Below are positions 38,035 to 46,129 of a DNA stretch of 64,000 nucleotides, piece by piece. Every line of letters begins with the position of its first letter. The stretch's first letter is position 1. The notes under the pieces are model-generated. The model did not search any database, was not told the DNA's origin, and was given only the letters and a program-made list of their open reading frames with translations. Both the position numbers and the translations under genes were made by a program. Source of the DNA: Pseudopedobacter sp035496935 (GTDB lineage: Bacteria; Bacteroidota; Bacteroidia; Sphingobacteriales; Sphingobacteriaceae); contig DATJED010000004.1 of NCBI GenBank assembly GCA_035496935.1, forward strand, positions 124,001 through 188,000, given 5' to 3'.

Positions 38035-38131
38035 TTTGTTTGATTTTTATTCTTGTTATTAATAGTCCACAGACTGTAGTCAGCTGTCCGCGGTCTATCG
38101 TCTTAATTCTTGTGTCTTAAATCTTGATTCT

Positions 38132-38893
38132 TTAGTTGTTCAATTTAATAAATCCGCCGTCAATCGGGTAATCGTTTCCGGTGATAAAGCCTGCTTCATC
38201 AGAACAAAGGTAAAGCGCTAATGAGGCAATCTCTTCTGGTTTTGCCATTCGGCCGATGGGTTGGCTTTTAGATAATTTTTCGAACATTTCTTCCTGATTA
38301 TCAGGGTAGTTTTTAGCGATAAACCCATCAACAAAAGGTGTGTGTACCCTTGCAGGCGAGATGCTATTGCTCCGGATTCCGTCTGCCATAAAATCGCGGG
38401 CTACCGACATACTCATTGCATAAATTGCACCTTTACTCATTGAATACGCGAAACGATCGGCAATTCCAACTACGGAGGCAATAGAAGCTAAGTTCAATAT
38501 TGCGCCACCACCCGCTTTTTTCATTAACGGAATAGCTGCGTATAAACAATTGTACGCTCCTTTCACATTTACCTGATAAACTCTTTCGAAATCAGCTTCA
38601 GCGGTTTTTTCCAGATTACCAACATGAGCTATTCCTGCATTATTTACCAAAATATCCACCTTATCCATTTTAGCAAATGTTGCCAAAACTTGGTCTTGCT
38701 GGCTTACATCGCAAGAAAATGCCTGAGCTTCTCCAAATTGGTTGATTTCTTCTACTGCCTGTTGTGCAGATTGTTCGTTCAATTCTAAGATGTAAACTTT
38801 TGCTCCCTGCTTTGCAAACAGAATGGATATTGCTTTGCCAATTCCGCTTCCGCCACCTGTAATTACTGCTGATTTTCCTTTTAAACTAAACAC
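38132..38893 (-). CDS. SDR oxidoreductase, probable 2-keto-3-deoxy-L-fuconate 4-dehydrogenase
   Basis: 253 residues. Rossmann motif TGGGSGIG (12-19), acidic Glu37 at the end of the second strand (NAD preference), NNAG (84-87), and complete catalytic residues Ser137, Tyr150 and Lys154 (YSMSK). SPARVHTPFVDGF follows. It lies 27 nt after the dehydratase gene and 97 nt before the FAH-family hydrolase, the correct order for oxidation of 2-keto-3-deoxy-L-fuconate to the 2,4-diketo acid. Assigned to this step because the other SDR in the locus matches L-fucose dehydrogenases better. Confidence 0.75.
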   Translation of the reverse strand: MFSLKGKSAVITGGGSGIGKAISILFAKQGAKVYILELNEQSAQQAVEEINQFGEAQAFSCDVSQQDQVLATFAKMDKVDILVNNAGIAHVGNLEKTAEADFERVYQVNVKGAYNCLYAAIPLMKKAGGGAILNLASIASVVGIADRFAYSMSKGAIYAMSMSVARDFMADGIRSNSISPARVHTPFVDGFIAKNYPDNQEEMFEKLSKSQPIGRMAKPEEIASLALYLCSDEAGFITGNDYPIDGGFIKLNN

Positions 38894-38920
38894 GCTATTC
38901 TCCTTTTTTGATTCAAATAA

Positions 38921-40564
38921 TTATAAACTCACGCCTCTTTTCCACGGGATAAAATCATCCTGATTTAAAGCGACTGCTTTTGGGATAACCTCGCCACTTG
39001 CGACTTTAATACATAATTCCAAAATTTCTTCTCCCATTTGCGCTATTGATTTTTCGCCCCTGATAATTGCTCCGGTATCAATATCAATAATATCGGCCAT
39101 CCGGGTTGCCAGTTGGGTATTTGTGGCTACTTTAATCACCGGACAAACCGGATTACCGGTGGGCGTACCCAAACCTGTGGTAAACAAAATCAGATTGGCG
39201 CCACTTGCGGCTTTTCCTGTAGTTGCTTCCACATCGTTTCCGGGCGTACAAACCAAGTTTAAGCCTGGTTTTACAGCTTGTTCCGTATAATCCAATACAT
39301 CAACTACCGGAGAAGTTCCTCCTTTTTTTGCTGCGCCTGTACTTTTAATGGCATCGGTAATTAAACCATCTTTAATGTTTCCCGGCGAAGGATTCATAAA
39401 AAACCCGGACCCCACGGCATGGGCCTGAGCATCGTAGGTTGTCATTAAATGGATAAACTTTCTGGCGATCTCCTCGTTTTCGCAACGGTCTATCATATTT
39501 TGTTCGGCCCCGCATAATTCGGGGAACTCGGCCAATAAAACCTTTGCGCCTAAAGTCACTAATAAATCGGCTGTGTACCCTACCGCCGGATTTGCAGATA
39601 TACCACTAAAACCATCACTTCCGCCACATTTTACGCCTACCGTTAAATGTGCTAAAGACGCTGGCTTTCTTTCTATTTTATTGATTTCAACTAAGCCCGC
39701 AATGGTTTGTTGGATTGCATCGCTAATTAAAGCATCTTCACTTTTGGTTTTCTGTTGTTCGAAAACCAAAATAGGTTTATCAAAACTTGGATGGTATTTT
39801 TTAATATCGGCCAAGAAATTGCCTACTTGCAAATGCTGGCATCCCAAACTTAAAAGCGTAACCCCGGCAACGTTTGGATGGTTGGCGTAAGAAGCCAACA
39901 ATTTCCCCAACATTTCAGAATCCTGCCTTGTACCGCCACAACCTCCCTGATGGTTTAAAAATTTAATGCCATCCACATTTTTGAAATATCGGTTTTGATG
40001 CGATTCTGTAGAAGGAGAAAAATCGACCTCATTAATGTCTTTTCCTTCTTTTAAATTCTGGAGCAATTGTGCCGAAAAAAGTTTGTATTTATCCGTTACA
40101 GCATAGCCCAAAGTTTGGTGCAAAGCTTCTTTGATAACATCCATGTTGCGGTTTTCGCAAAATACGGTTGGGATAAAAAGCCAGTAGTTTGCCGTTCCTA
40201 CACTTCCGTCGTTTCTATGGTAGCCGTTAAATGTTCTTCCAATAAATTTGGAAACATCAGGTTTATGCCACTGGTAATCCACTTTTCGGTAATCGTAAGG
40301 CTCTGCGGCATGTCTGGTGTTTTCGGTTGTCATCCGCTCCCCGCTTTTAACAGCGTGTTGAACTTTCCCTACTAAAACACCATACATCATAATTTCATCA
40401 CCCGCCTGCATATCGTTAATAAAAACTTTATGCTTTGCCGGAATTGTATCTTTAATAATTACTGATGAACCTTCGAAAACAATGTCCATTCCAGGAGTTA
40501 AATCCTGCAATGCCACTAACACATTATCTTTTTTATCGAGTTGTAAAACTAAATTTGCAGCCAT
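38921..40564 (-). CDS. UxaA-family (altronate-hydrolase-type) dehydratase, probable L-fuconate dehydratase
   Basis: 547 residues. The N-terminal SAF domain (about 1-90, VALQDLTPGMDIVFEG) is joined to the catalytic UxaA domain with FNGYHRNDGSVGTANYW, LNHQGGCGGTRQDSE, VGVKCGGSDGFSGISANPAVG, LAEFPELCGAEQ and VCTPGNDVEATTGKAASG. Conserved Cys-rich motifs fit an iron-dependent sugar-acid dehydratase. The family is named for D-altronate, but the neighbours are a fucose permease and fucose mutarotase, and in Campylobacter jejuni a UxaA homologue belongs to the fucose operon, so L-fuconate to 2-keto-3-deoxy-L-fuconate is the likely reaction. 4 nt after the mutarotase stop. Confidence 0.82.
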   Translation of the reverse strand: MAANLVLQLDKKDNVLVALQDLTPGMDIVFEGSSVIIKDTIPAKHKVFINDMQAGDEIMMYGVLVGKVQHAVKSGERMTTENTRHAAEPYDYRKVDYQWHKPDVSKFIGRTFNGYHRNDGSVGTANYWLFIPTVFCENRNMDVIKEALHQTLGYAVTDKYKLFSAQLLQNLKEGKDINEVDFSPSTESHQNRYFKNVDGIKFLNHQGGCGGTRQDSEMLGKLLASYANHPNVAGVTLLSLGCQHLQVGNFLADIKKYHPSFDKPILVFEQQKTKSEDALISDAIQQTIAGLVEINKIERKPASLAHLTVGVKCGGSDGFSGISANPAVGYTADLLVTLGAKVLLAEFPELCGAEQNMIDRCENEEIARKFIHLMTTYDAQAHAVGSGFFMNPSPGNIKDGLITDAIKSTGAAKKGGTSPVVDVLDYTEQAVKPGLNLVCTPGNDVEATTGKAASGANLILFTTGLGTPTGNPVCPVIKVATNTQLATRMADIIDIDTGAIIRGEKSIAQMGEEILELCIKVASGEVIPKAVALNQDDFIPWKRGVSL

Positions 40565-40568
40565 TTCA

Positions 40569-40904
40569 TTATTGATTTAAATCAAATATTTTATTCATTA
40601 AAACCCATTTTTCGCCAGGTTTTGCGTACACTAATGGTTCTTGAAATTGCAACATCAAGGCGTTCCATTCCTGTACTTTTTTATTGGATGATTCTAAAGA
40701 TGCTTTCTTCTCGAAACTGAAAGAGGCATTGACATCTATAATCATAAATAAACGCGTATTTACCCTATATATTTGCATTTCTTTTATCCCAGAAGAAATC
40801 ATATTATGAATTACGTGAGGCCAAACTTTTGCATGCCACGCATCATAAGCCTTTATCATTTCTTCATCGGGTTTTAAATCCAGTGTTAAGCAATGTCTCG
40901 TCAT
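40569..40904 (-). CDS. L-fucose/L-rhamnose-type mutarotase (RhaM/FucM-like, DUF718)
   Basis: 111 residues, the normal size of this dimeric ferredoxin-like family. Motifs: LTLDLKPDEEMIKAYDAWH, VWPHVIHNMISSGIKEMQIYR and LFMIIDVNASFSF. It interconverts alpha and beta anomers of the imported sugar so that the dehydrogenase gets its preferred form. The gene overlaps the FucP gene by 4 bp (start inside the last codons), showing tight co-translation, and in Campylobacter a homologue sits in the fucose operon. Confidence 0.88.
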   Translation of the reverse strand: MTRHCLTLDLKPDEEMIKAYDAWHAKVWPHVIHNMISSGIKEMQIYRVNTRLFMIIDVNASFSFEKKASLESSNKKVQEWNALMLQFQEPLVYAKPGEKWVLMNKIFDLNQ

Positions 40905-42160
40905 ATATCAGATGTTAAAGGTTTTACTTTATGCCCGAAAAGTCCGAAACACAAAATCGCTATAAAACAGAAAAAAGGAACAATGTATCCGTATTGGATA
41001 TTCTGATAAAGATCACTGATATGCCCAAAAATTGGAGGTAATAAAGCCCCGCCAACAATTGACATGATTATTAAACTGCTTCCAAATTCAGTATCGGCAC
41101 CTAAGTCTTTAATGGCTAGAGCAAAAATGGTTGGGAACATAATTGACATAAAAAAGCAGATGGCAATAATGATATAAACAGTAATCATTCCTGTCGCTAA
41201 AGCCGCCGCTACACATAGCAGAACATTGATTGCTGCGTATAGCGCCAATAAATTTTCTGCTTTAAAGAACTTCATTAAAATTGTTCCTAAAAATCTGCCG
41301 ACCAGAAAAGCGAAACCACAAGCCCCTAAATATACACTCGCTTGTGTATCAGTAATTCCTGCCGATTTTTGAGCATATAAAATGAACAAACTAAAGACAC
41401 ATACCTGAGCACCAACGTAAAAAAATTGTGCGCTCACTCCCCAGGCCAGATGCTTATGTTTTAGAGCATGGAAGATACTTTTACTTGCAGGTTTTTCATC
41501 ATTATGCTTTACTAAATCGGGTAATTTTATAAACACAAATAATACCGCAACCAGCACCAATATAATGCCCAATACCAAATAAGGCATTTTTACCGATGAT
41601 GCTTCTGCGGCCAATGTAGCCTGTCTTGTGGCATCGCTCATTGCATTTAATTGTTCATCAGTAGCGCCTTTGGTTAAAATAATTTTAGCACCTATGATTG
41701 GAGCTAAAGTGGCTGCCAAACCATTAAAAGACTGTGCAAAGTTAATACGGAAAGGTGCTGACTCTGGCGGACCTAAAACCGTGATGTAAGGGTTGGCCGC
41801 TGTTTCTAAAGTAGCCAAACCGCAAGCAATGATAAATAATGCGACCAGAAAAAAGATATAAGACTGGTGATCTGCCGCCGGAAGAAACAAAAATGACCCC
41901 AAAGCAAAAGCCAAAAGCCCTATAATTATTCCGACTTTATAGCCGTACTTTTTCATGATAATTCCTGCCGGAATTGCCATTAAAAAATAGGCGATATATA
42001 CTGCAGAATCTACCAAAGTGGCTTCTAGAGTGGATAAAGTGAATGACCGTTTTAAATGAGGAATTAAAATAGGATCTAGATTATGAGCAAATCCCCATAA
42101 AAAGAACAGCGAGGTGATCATTACAAAGGCAAACTTTGTAGAACTTTTAGAATTGGTCAT
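40901..42160 (-). CDS. fucP: L-fucose:H+ symporter of the MFS (FucP family)
   Basis: 419 residues with about 12 membrane segments. The start region FFLWGFAHNLDPILIPHLKR is the FucP signature, followed by YIAYFLMAIPAGIIMKKYGYK and LATLETAANPYITVLGPPES, which also mark the FucP/GlcP/NanT-like branch. First gene of the fucose operon, divergent from the IclR-type regulator with a gap of about 100 bp. Substrate L-fucose is supported by the downstream mutarotase and dehydrogenase genes; D-arabinose and L-galactose are known side substrates of the family. Confidence 0.9.
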   Translation of the reverse strand: MTNSKSSTKFAFVMITSLFFLWGFAHNLDPILIPHLKRSFTLSTLEATLVDSAVYIAYFLMAIPAGIIMKKYGYKVGIIIGLLAFALGSFLFLPAADHQSYIFFLVALFIIACGLATLETAANPYITVLGPPESAPFRINFAQSFNGLAATLAPIIGAKIILTKGATDEQLNAMSDATRQATLAAEASSVKMPYLVLGIILVLVAVLFVFIKLPDLVKHNDEKPASKSIFHALKHKHLAWGVSAQFFYVGAQVCVFSLFILYAQKSAGITDTQASVYLGACGFAFLVGRFLGTILMKFFKAENLLALYAAINVLLCVAAALATGMITVYIIIAICFFMSIMFPTIFALAIKDLGADTEFGSSLIIMSIVGGALLPPIFGHISDLYQNIQYGYIVPFFCFIAILCFGLFGHKVKPLTSDI

Positions 42161-42182
42161 GCAATCTGGTTTAAGATATGAG

Positions 42183-42214
42183 CAAAGTAAATAATTACAT
42201 TTATATAAAGCAAA
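42183..42214 (-). promoter_or_regulatory. Probable fucP operon promoter
   Basis: On the minus strand TTTG (42214-42211), then exactly 20 nt, then TTACTTTG (42190-42183), one mismatch from the Bacteroidota -33/-7 pair TTTG and TAnnTTTG. It would give a leader of under 20 nt before the ATG at 42160. An A/T-rich dyad (AAAAATT, 11 nt, AATTTTT, about 42212-42236) overlaps its upstream edge and could be an IclR site; that is a guess. Confidence 0.5.
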
Positions 42215-42263
42215 AATTTTATATTATTGAATTTTTTACACAGATTTGAGCAAACTTATACGA

Positions 42264-42992
42264 ATGATACAAGTTGTAAACCGCTCGATAGACATTTTAG
42301 AATACGTTGCAGAAGAGATCAACAGGCCTAAACTTATGGGCAATATTGCTCAGGATTTAAACCTAAATACCAGCACTTGCGCCAATATTATAAAAACTTT
42401 AGTAAGCAGAGGTTTATTAAGAAAAGCGGCCGACGAAAAAGGCTATTTAATTGGCGCTAGGTTAATAGAAATCAGTAACGGTAGTTTGGGTTTTAGCGAT
42501 TTGATAGACCGAGCAGACCATTTCTTCGCAGATACGCCCAAAACGCTTGATGAAAATTGCTTGATTGCTGTTTTAAAAGAAGATAAACGTCAGGTAATTT
42601 TCAATAAACCCAGCGCACAGCTCATACAAGCTACAACTCCCACAGAAAAACTAGCTTATGATTCTTCAACAGGGAGATTGCTGATTGCTTTTTTAGACGA
42701 AAAAGACCTGCAGCTTTACATCAAAAAATACGGCTTGCCAAATAAAAACACTTGGTCAAAAGCTACATCTCGAATCGCTTTTTTTGAAGAAATTAATAGA
42801 ATAAAAAGTCAGGGTTATGCTTTGATAGAAGATACCGTACAAGTAACTGGTGTTGCCACACCAATTTATAAAGGAGATAAGGTGATTGCAAGCTTTAGCA
42901 TTTATTTACCCTCGTTTAGGTTCAACAATAAAGTAAAAGCTGATATGATAGCGCAGGCAATTCAATTGAGCAAGTTGCTTTCCACGACGTAA
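42264..42992 (+). CDS. IclR-family transcriptional regulator of the fucose operon
   Basis: About 242 residues from the ATG at 42264; a TTG at 42246 would add six residues. The N-terminal winged helix (about 1-65) has VVNRSIDILEYVAEE, LMGNIAQDLNLNTSTCANII and TLVSRGLLRKAADEKGYLIG. The C-terminal ligand-binding domain (about 80-240) includes TPTEKLAYDSSTGRLLIAFL and VTGVATPIYKGDKVIASFS, typical of IclR effector domains. Divergent from fucP, as for the IclR-type regulator beside the Campylobacter fucose genes. Likely senses fucose or a pathway intermediate. Confidence 0.88.
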   Translation: MIQVVNRSIDILEYVAEEINRPKLMGNIAQDLNLNTSTCANIIKTLVSRGLLRKAADEKGYLIGARLIEISNGSLGFSDLIDRADHFFADTPKTLDENCLIAVLKEDKRQVIFNKPSAQLIQATTPTEKLAYDSSTGRLLIAFLDEKDLQLYIKKYGLPNKNTWSKATSRIAFFEEINRIKSQGYALIEDTVQVTGVATPIYKGDKVIASFSIYLPSFRFNNKVKADMIAQAIQLSKLLSTT

Positions 42993-43081
42993 TTTCAAGG
43001 CATCTATTAACTAAAAAATAATTATAGCTTTTAACTATAAGCCTATCAAAACATAAAATGAAAACCACTAAATTTTAGCCT

Positions 43082-43089
43082 TATATTTG
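43082..43089 (+). promoter_or_regulatory. -7 promoter box of the AhpC gene
   Basis: TATATTTG fits TAnnTTTG, 39 nt before the ATG. A matching -33 TTTG is not evident, so expression may depend on an activator or on the box alone. Confidence 0.4.
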
Positions 43090-43127
43090 TAGAACATTAA
43101 ATCAGTAAAACATTTAAATATATTATT

Positions 43128-43685
43128 ATGATAGGTATTGGAGAAAAATTCCCAGAGTTTAACAAAATTTCGGTTGTAAGTTTAGAAAAAGGTAAAGAGT
43201 TTGAAAACATTTCGTCAGATTCGTTTATCAACGAAGACAACCGTTGGACAGTTATGTTCTGGTGGCCAAAAGATTTCACTTTTGTTTGCCCAACAGAGAT
43301 TGCAGAATTCAACAACAATTACAGTGAATTCAGAGACAGAGACACCACTTTAATTGGTGCTTCTACAGATTCGGAGTTTGTTCACTTAGCTTGGAGAAAC
43401 AACCACGATGATTTAAGAGGCTTAAAGTTCCCAATGTTGGCTGATACTTCAAAATCATTGGCAGAGGATTTAGGCATTTTAGTTGCAGGTGAAAAAGTAG
43501 CTTACAGAGCAACTTTCATCATTGATCCACAAGGAATTATCCGTTGGGTTTCTGTTAACGATTTAAACGTAGGAAGAAACGTGAAAGAAGTTTTACGTGT
43601 ACTTGACGGCTTACAAACAGATGAACTTTGCCCATGTAACTGGGAAAAAGGACAAGAAACTTTAACCGCAGCTTTAGAAGCTTAA
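43128..43685 (+). CDS. Peroxiredoxin, AhpC/typical 2-Cys type
   Basis: 185 residues, cytosolic thiol peroxidase for hydrogen peroxide and alkyl hydroperoxides. Peroxidatic Cys54 lies in WWPKDFTFVCPTEI; the resolving cysteine is one of Cys168/Cys170 in DELCPCNW, a CxC arrangement like that of mycobacterial AhpC, which pairs with AhpD rather than AhpF. RATFIIDPQGIIRW supplies the conserved Arg. An AhpD-like gene follows 76 nt after the stop, past a terminator, which agrees with an AhpC/AhpD system. Confidence 0.92.
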   Translation: MIGIGEKFPEFNKISVVSLEKGKEFENISSDSFINEDNRWTVMFWWPKDFTFVCPTEIAEFNNNYSEFRDRDTTLIGASTDSEFVHLAWRNNHDDLRGLKFPMLADTSKSLAEDLGILVAGEKVAYRATFIIDPQGIIRWVSVNDLNVGRNVKEVLRVLDGLQTDELCPCNWEKGQETLTAALEA

Positions 43686-43690
43686 AACAC

Positions 43691-43720
43691 AAGCCCCTTG
43701 TTTTAAGCAAGGGGCTTTTT
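43691..43720 (+). terminator. Intrinsic terminator after the AhpC gene
   Basis: AAGCCCCTTG and CAAGGGGCTT form a perfect 10-bp stem with a 7-nt loop, followed by a T-run to 43721. It starts 6 nt past the stop, so the AhpD-like gene is transcribed by read-through or its own promoter. Confidence 0.9.
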
Positions 43721-43761
43721 TATTGAATTAATAATTTTATAACTAATTGATAATCAATATT

Positions 43762-44340
43762 ATGAATATTTCAGAAACTACACAAGAAGTGTTGGATATA
43801 TTTGGTGAAACCACCATCAATAATAAAGCTTTAGCAATTTTAAACAGTACAGACTTTAAATACCTCCGCGATTTAAAACTGAACTTCAACAGCACACTAA
43901 CTTCAGAATTTTTATCAGAAAAAGAATGTGCTTTGTTAGGCTTAAGCATCGCGACAAATAACCAAAATGCTGTTTTAATAGAATTTTACAAAAATTACGC
44001 TTTAAAATTTGAAGCTACAGAAGATGAACTCGCAGAAGCAGTTTCATGCGCTTCTTTGTTGGCATCGAATAACGTATTTTATAGATTCCGTCATTTTACA
44101 CAGAAAGAAAAATATACGCAGATTCCGGCCCGTATCAGAATGCAATTAATGGTAAAGCCAGTAACATCAAAAGAATTTTTTGAATTATTGAGCTTAGCTG
44201 TTTCTGCAGTTAATGGTTGTGAAATGTGTGTGAATGCGCATGAAGATTCACTAATTAAACTTGGCTGTAAAGAAGAAAGAATTTTTGATGCGGTTAGAAT
44301 TGCATCCATTGTTACCGCCACAGGGAAAATAATTTATTAA
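43762..44340 (+). CDS. AhpD-like carboxymuconolactone-decarboxylase-family protein
   Basis: 192 residues from the ATG at 43762; the in-frame TTG at 43747 is a less likely start. All-helical AhpD fold with the redox motif Cys153-E-M-Cys156 and His160 in NGCEMCVNAHE, as in AhpD, which reduces AhpC through a lipoyl partner. The N-terminal half (NKALAILNSTDFKYLRDL, LSEKECALLGLSIA) corresponds to the first CMD repeat without cysteines. Its place right behind the AhpC gene supports the role of AhpC reductant. Confidence 0.88.
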   Translation: MNISETTQEVLDIFGETTINNKALAILNSTDFKYLRDLKLNFNSTLTSEFLSEKECALLGLSIATNNQNAVLIEFYKNYALKFEATEDELAEAVSCASLLASNNVFYRFRHFTQKEKYTQIPARIRMQLMVKPVTSKEFFELLSLAVSAVNGCEMCVNAHEDSLIKLGCKEERIFDAVRIASIVTATGKIIY

Positions 44341-44544
44341 TCAAAATACTTTAAAATTATTTTAATACGATAAAAAACAAATTCAAATTAGTTTATAGTT
44401 GCAACTGATAACATTTGCATGAATTTTTCTCTCATAAAATTTGTTTTTAACCGAATTAAATTCTTAAATTAGTAACAAGGTTAATCACACCTAAAGGTAT
44501 TCATCAACATACTTTTGGGATTTTATAGGTTTTAATTGTTAATT

Positions 44545-44577
44545 ACAAAGCCGCTTTACAAAATAAAGCGGCTTTGT
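44545..44577. terminator. Bidirectional terminator between AhpD-like and efflux genes
   Basis: ACAAAGCCGCTTT and AAAGCGGCTTTGT make a perfect 13-bp stem with a 7-nt loop, between convergent genes (stops at 44340 and 44581). T- and A-runs on the arms let it work on both strands. Confidence 0.88.
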
Positions 44578-44580
44578 TTG

Positions 44581-46128
44581 TTAATGGACATCTGCCGGAA
44601 TTTCGGTGTTCTTTCTAAACTTCTGCAATAATAAAAGCGGTATCGAAAATAGCATTACATAGCCAACTAACCAATAGGCATCTGTATAAGTTAATAAAAC
44701 AGACTGCCTGCTTACCATACCTTCAATAGCTTTTGTAGCCGCATGTTGTGCATCTAAAAAGCTATAACCCTTCGCCATAAAACTTTGAGTAATACCATGC
44801 ATTTTATCCGTAAACGCGGTGTTATATTCATTAATATTAGAGAGTAAACTGCTACGGTGAACACCAATTCTGATATGTAAAAGCGTAGTTAAAGCCGCAA
44901 TCCCGAAGGAACCACCCAACTGTCTTCCCATATTGTTCAATCCGGTTCCCTGTCCAATTTCTTTTCCACGCAAATCCTGTATGGCCAAAGTTGTTAAAGG
45001 CACAAATAAAAATGCCATCCCAACCCCTCTAATAATTAAAGGCCAAAAGAAATCTCCGGTTCCGGATGAAAGTGTGGACTTGCTCAGCATCAGCGAAAAA
45101 ACAAAGAACAAAAACATTCCGAACCCTGCCATAAGTTGCGCCGGAACTCCTTTTTTTAACATGATACCAATAAAAGGCATCAATATAATGGTTGCAATAC
45201 CGCCGGGTAGTAATATTTCGCCGGTTTGTAAGGGAGAAAATCCCAGTAGGTTTTGGCAAAAAATTGGAAAGATGAATACTGATCCATACAGTCCAAATCC
45301 CAATATAAAACTGAAAAACATCCCTACGGAAAAACTCCGTTTCTTTAGTATTTCTAAATTAACAATCGGGTGATCGGTGACTTTTTCCCGCCAAATAAAT
45401 AATAAAAACCCAACTACAGAAACCACCGCTAAAAACAGGATATAAGAAGTAGCAAACCAATCTTCACTTTCGCCTTTTTCTAATACGGTTTGTAAGCTAC
45501 CTACGGTAATTGCAAGTAGTGCAATACCCCACCAATCTACAGGTCGGCCTTTTGCTGTTTTAGGTGTTTCTTTGATGACCAAATACGTTGCAAAAGCCGC
45601 TAAAACTCCTACAGGAATATTTACATAAAATATCCAAGGCCAGGAGAAATGCTCAGTAATGTAACCTCCAATTGTTGGGCCTAATGTTGGACCTACTACA
45701 GCGCCTAAACCAAACATTGCAGTTGCCGTTCCTACTTCTTCCGGAGGCCAGGTTTCTAGCAATATGGCTTGTCCGGTTGAAATCAAACCGCCTCCGGCTA
45801 AACCTTGAAGAATCCTGAACATGATCAACTCATTTAAACTCGTTGCATTTCCACACAAAAAAGAAGCTATCGTAAATACGATGATAGAGGTTAAAAAGTA
45901 ATTTTTTCGCCCAAAGGTTTCCCCTAACCATCCCGACATTGGAAGTATAATTACGTTTGCTACTGCATAACCGGTAGTAATCCAAGCGATATCCTCTAAA
46001 GTTGCGCCCAAATTTCCCTGCATCTGTGGCAGGGATACGTTCACAATTGTTGTATCTATTAATTCTAAAAGTGCGGCAACAATCACCGTAATGGTAATTA
46101 CCCACTTTTTTAGACCTTTTTCTGCCAT
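44581..46128 (-). CDS. DHA2-family MFS drug efflux permease (EmrB/QacA type)
   Basis: 515 residues with about 14 membrane segments. Motif A-like SGWLGETFGRKNYFL and motif C-like GLGAVVGPTLGPTIGGYI mark an antiporter of the EmrB group; LELIDTTIVNVSLPQMQGNL is the classical first-helix motif D1. It works with the HlyD-type adaptor and TolC-type channel encoded just upstream to export toxic compounds across both membranes. The start is 1 nt after the adaptor stop. Confidence 0.92.
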   Translation of the reverse strand: MAEKGLKKWVITITVIVAALLELIDTTIVNVSLPQMQGNLGATLEDIAWITTGYAVANVIILPMSGWLGETFGRKNYFLTSIIVFTIASFLCGNATSLNELIMFRILQGLAGGGLISTGQAILLETWPPEEVGTATAMFGLGAVVGPTLGPTIGGYITEHFSWPWIFYVNIPVGVLAAFATYLVIKETPKTAKGRPVDWWGIALLAITVGSLQTVLEKGESEDWFATSYILFLAVVSVVGFLLFIWREKVTDHPIVNLEILKKRSFSVGMFFSFILGFGLYGSVFIFPIFCQNLLGFSPLQTGEILLPGGIATIILMPFIGIMLKKGVPAQLMAGFGMFLFFVFSLMLSKSTLSSGTGDFFWPLIIRGVGMAFLFVPLTTLAIQDLRGKEIGQGTGLNNMGRQLGGSFGIAALTTLLHIRIGVHRSSLLSNINEYNTAFTDKMHGITQSFMAKGYSFLDAQHAATKAIEGMVSRQSVLLTYTDAYWLVGYVMLFSIPLLLLQKFRKNTEIPADVH

Positions 46129-46129
46129 C

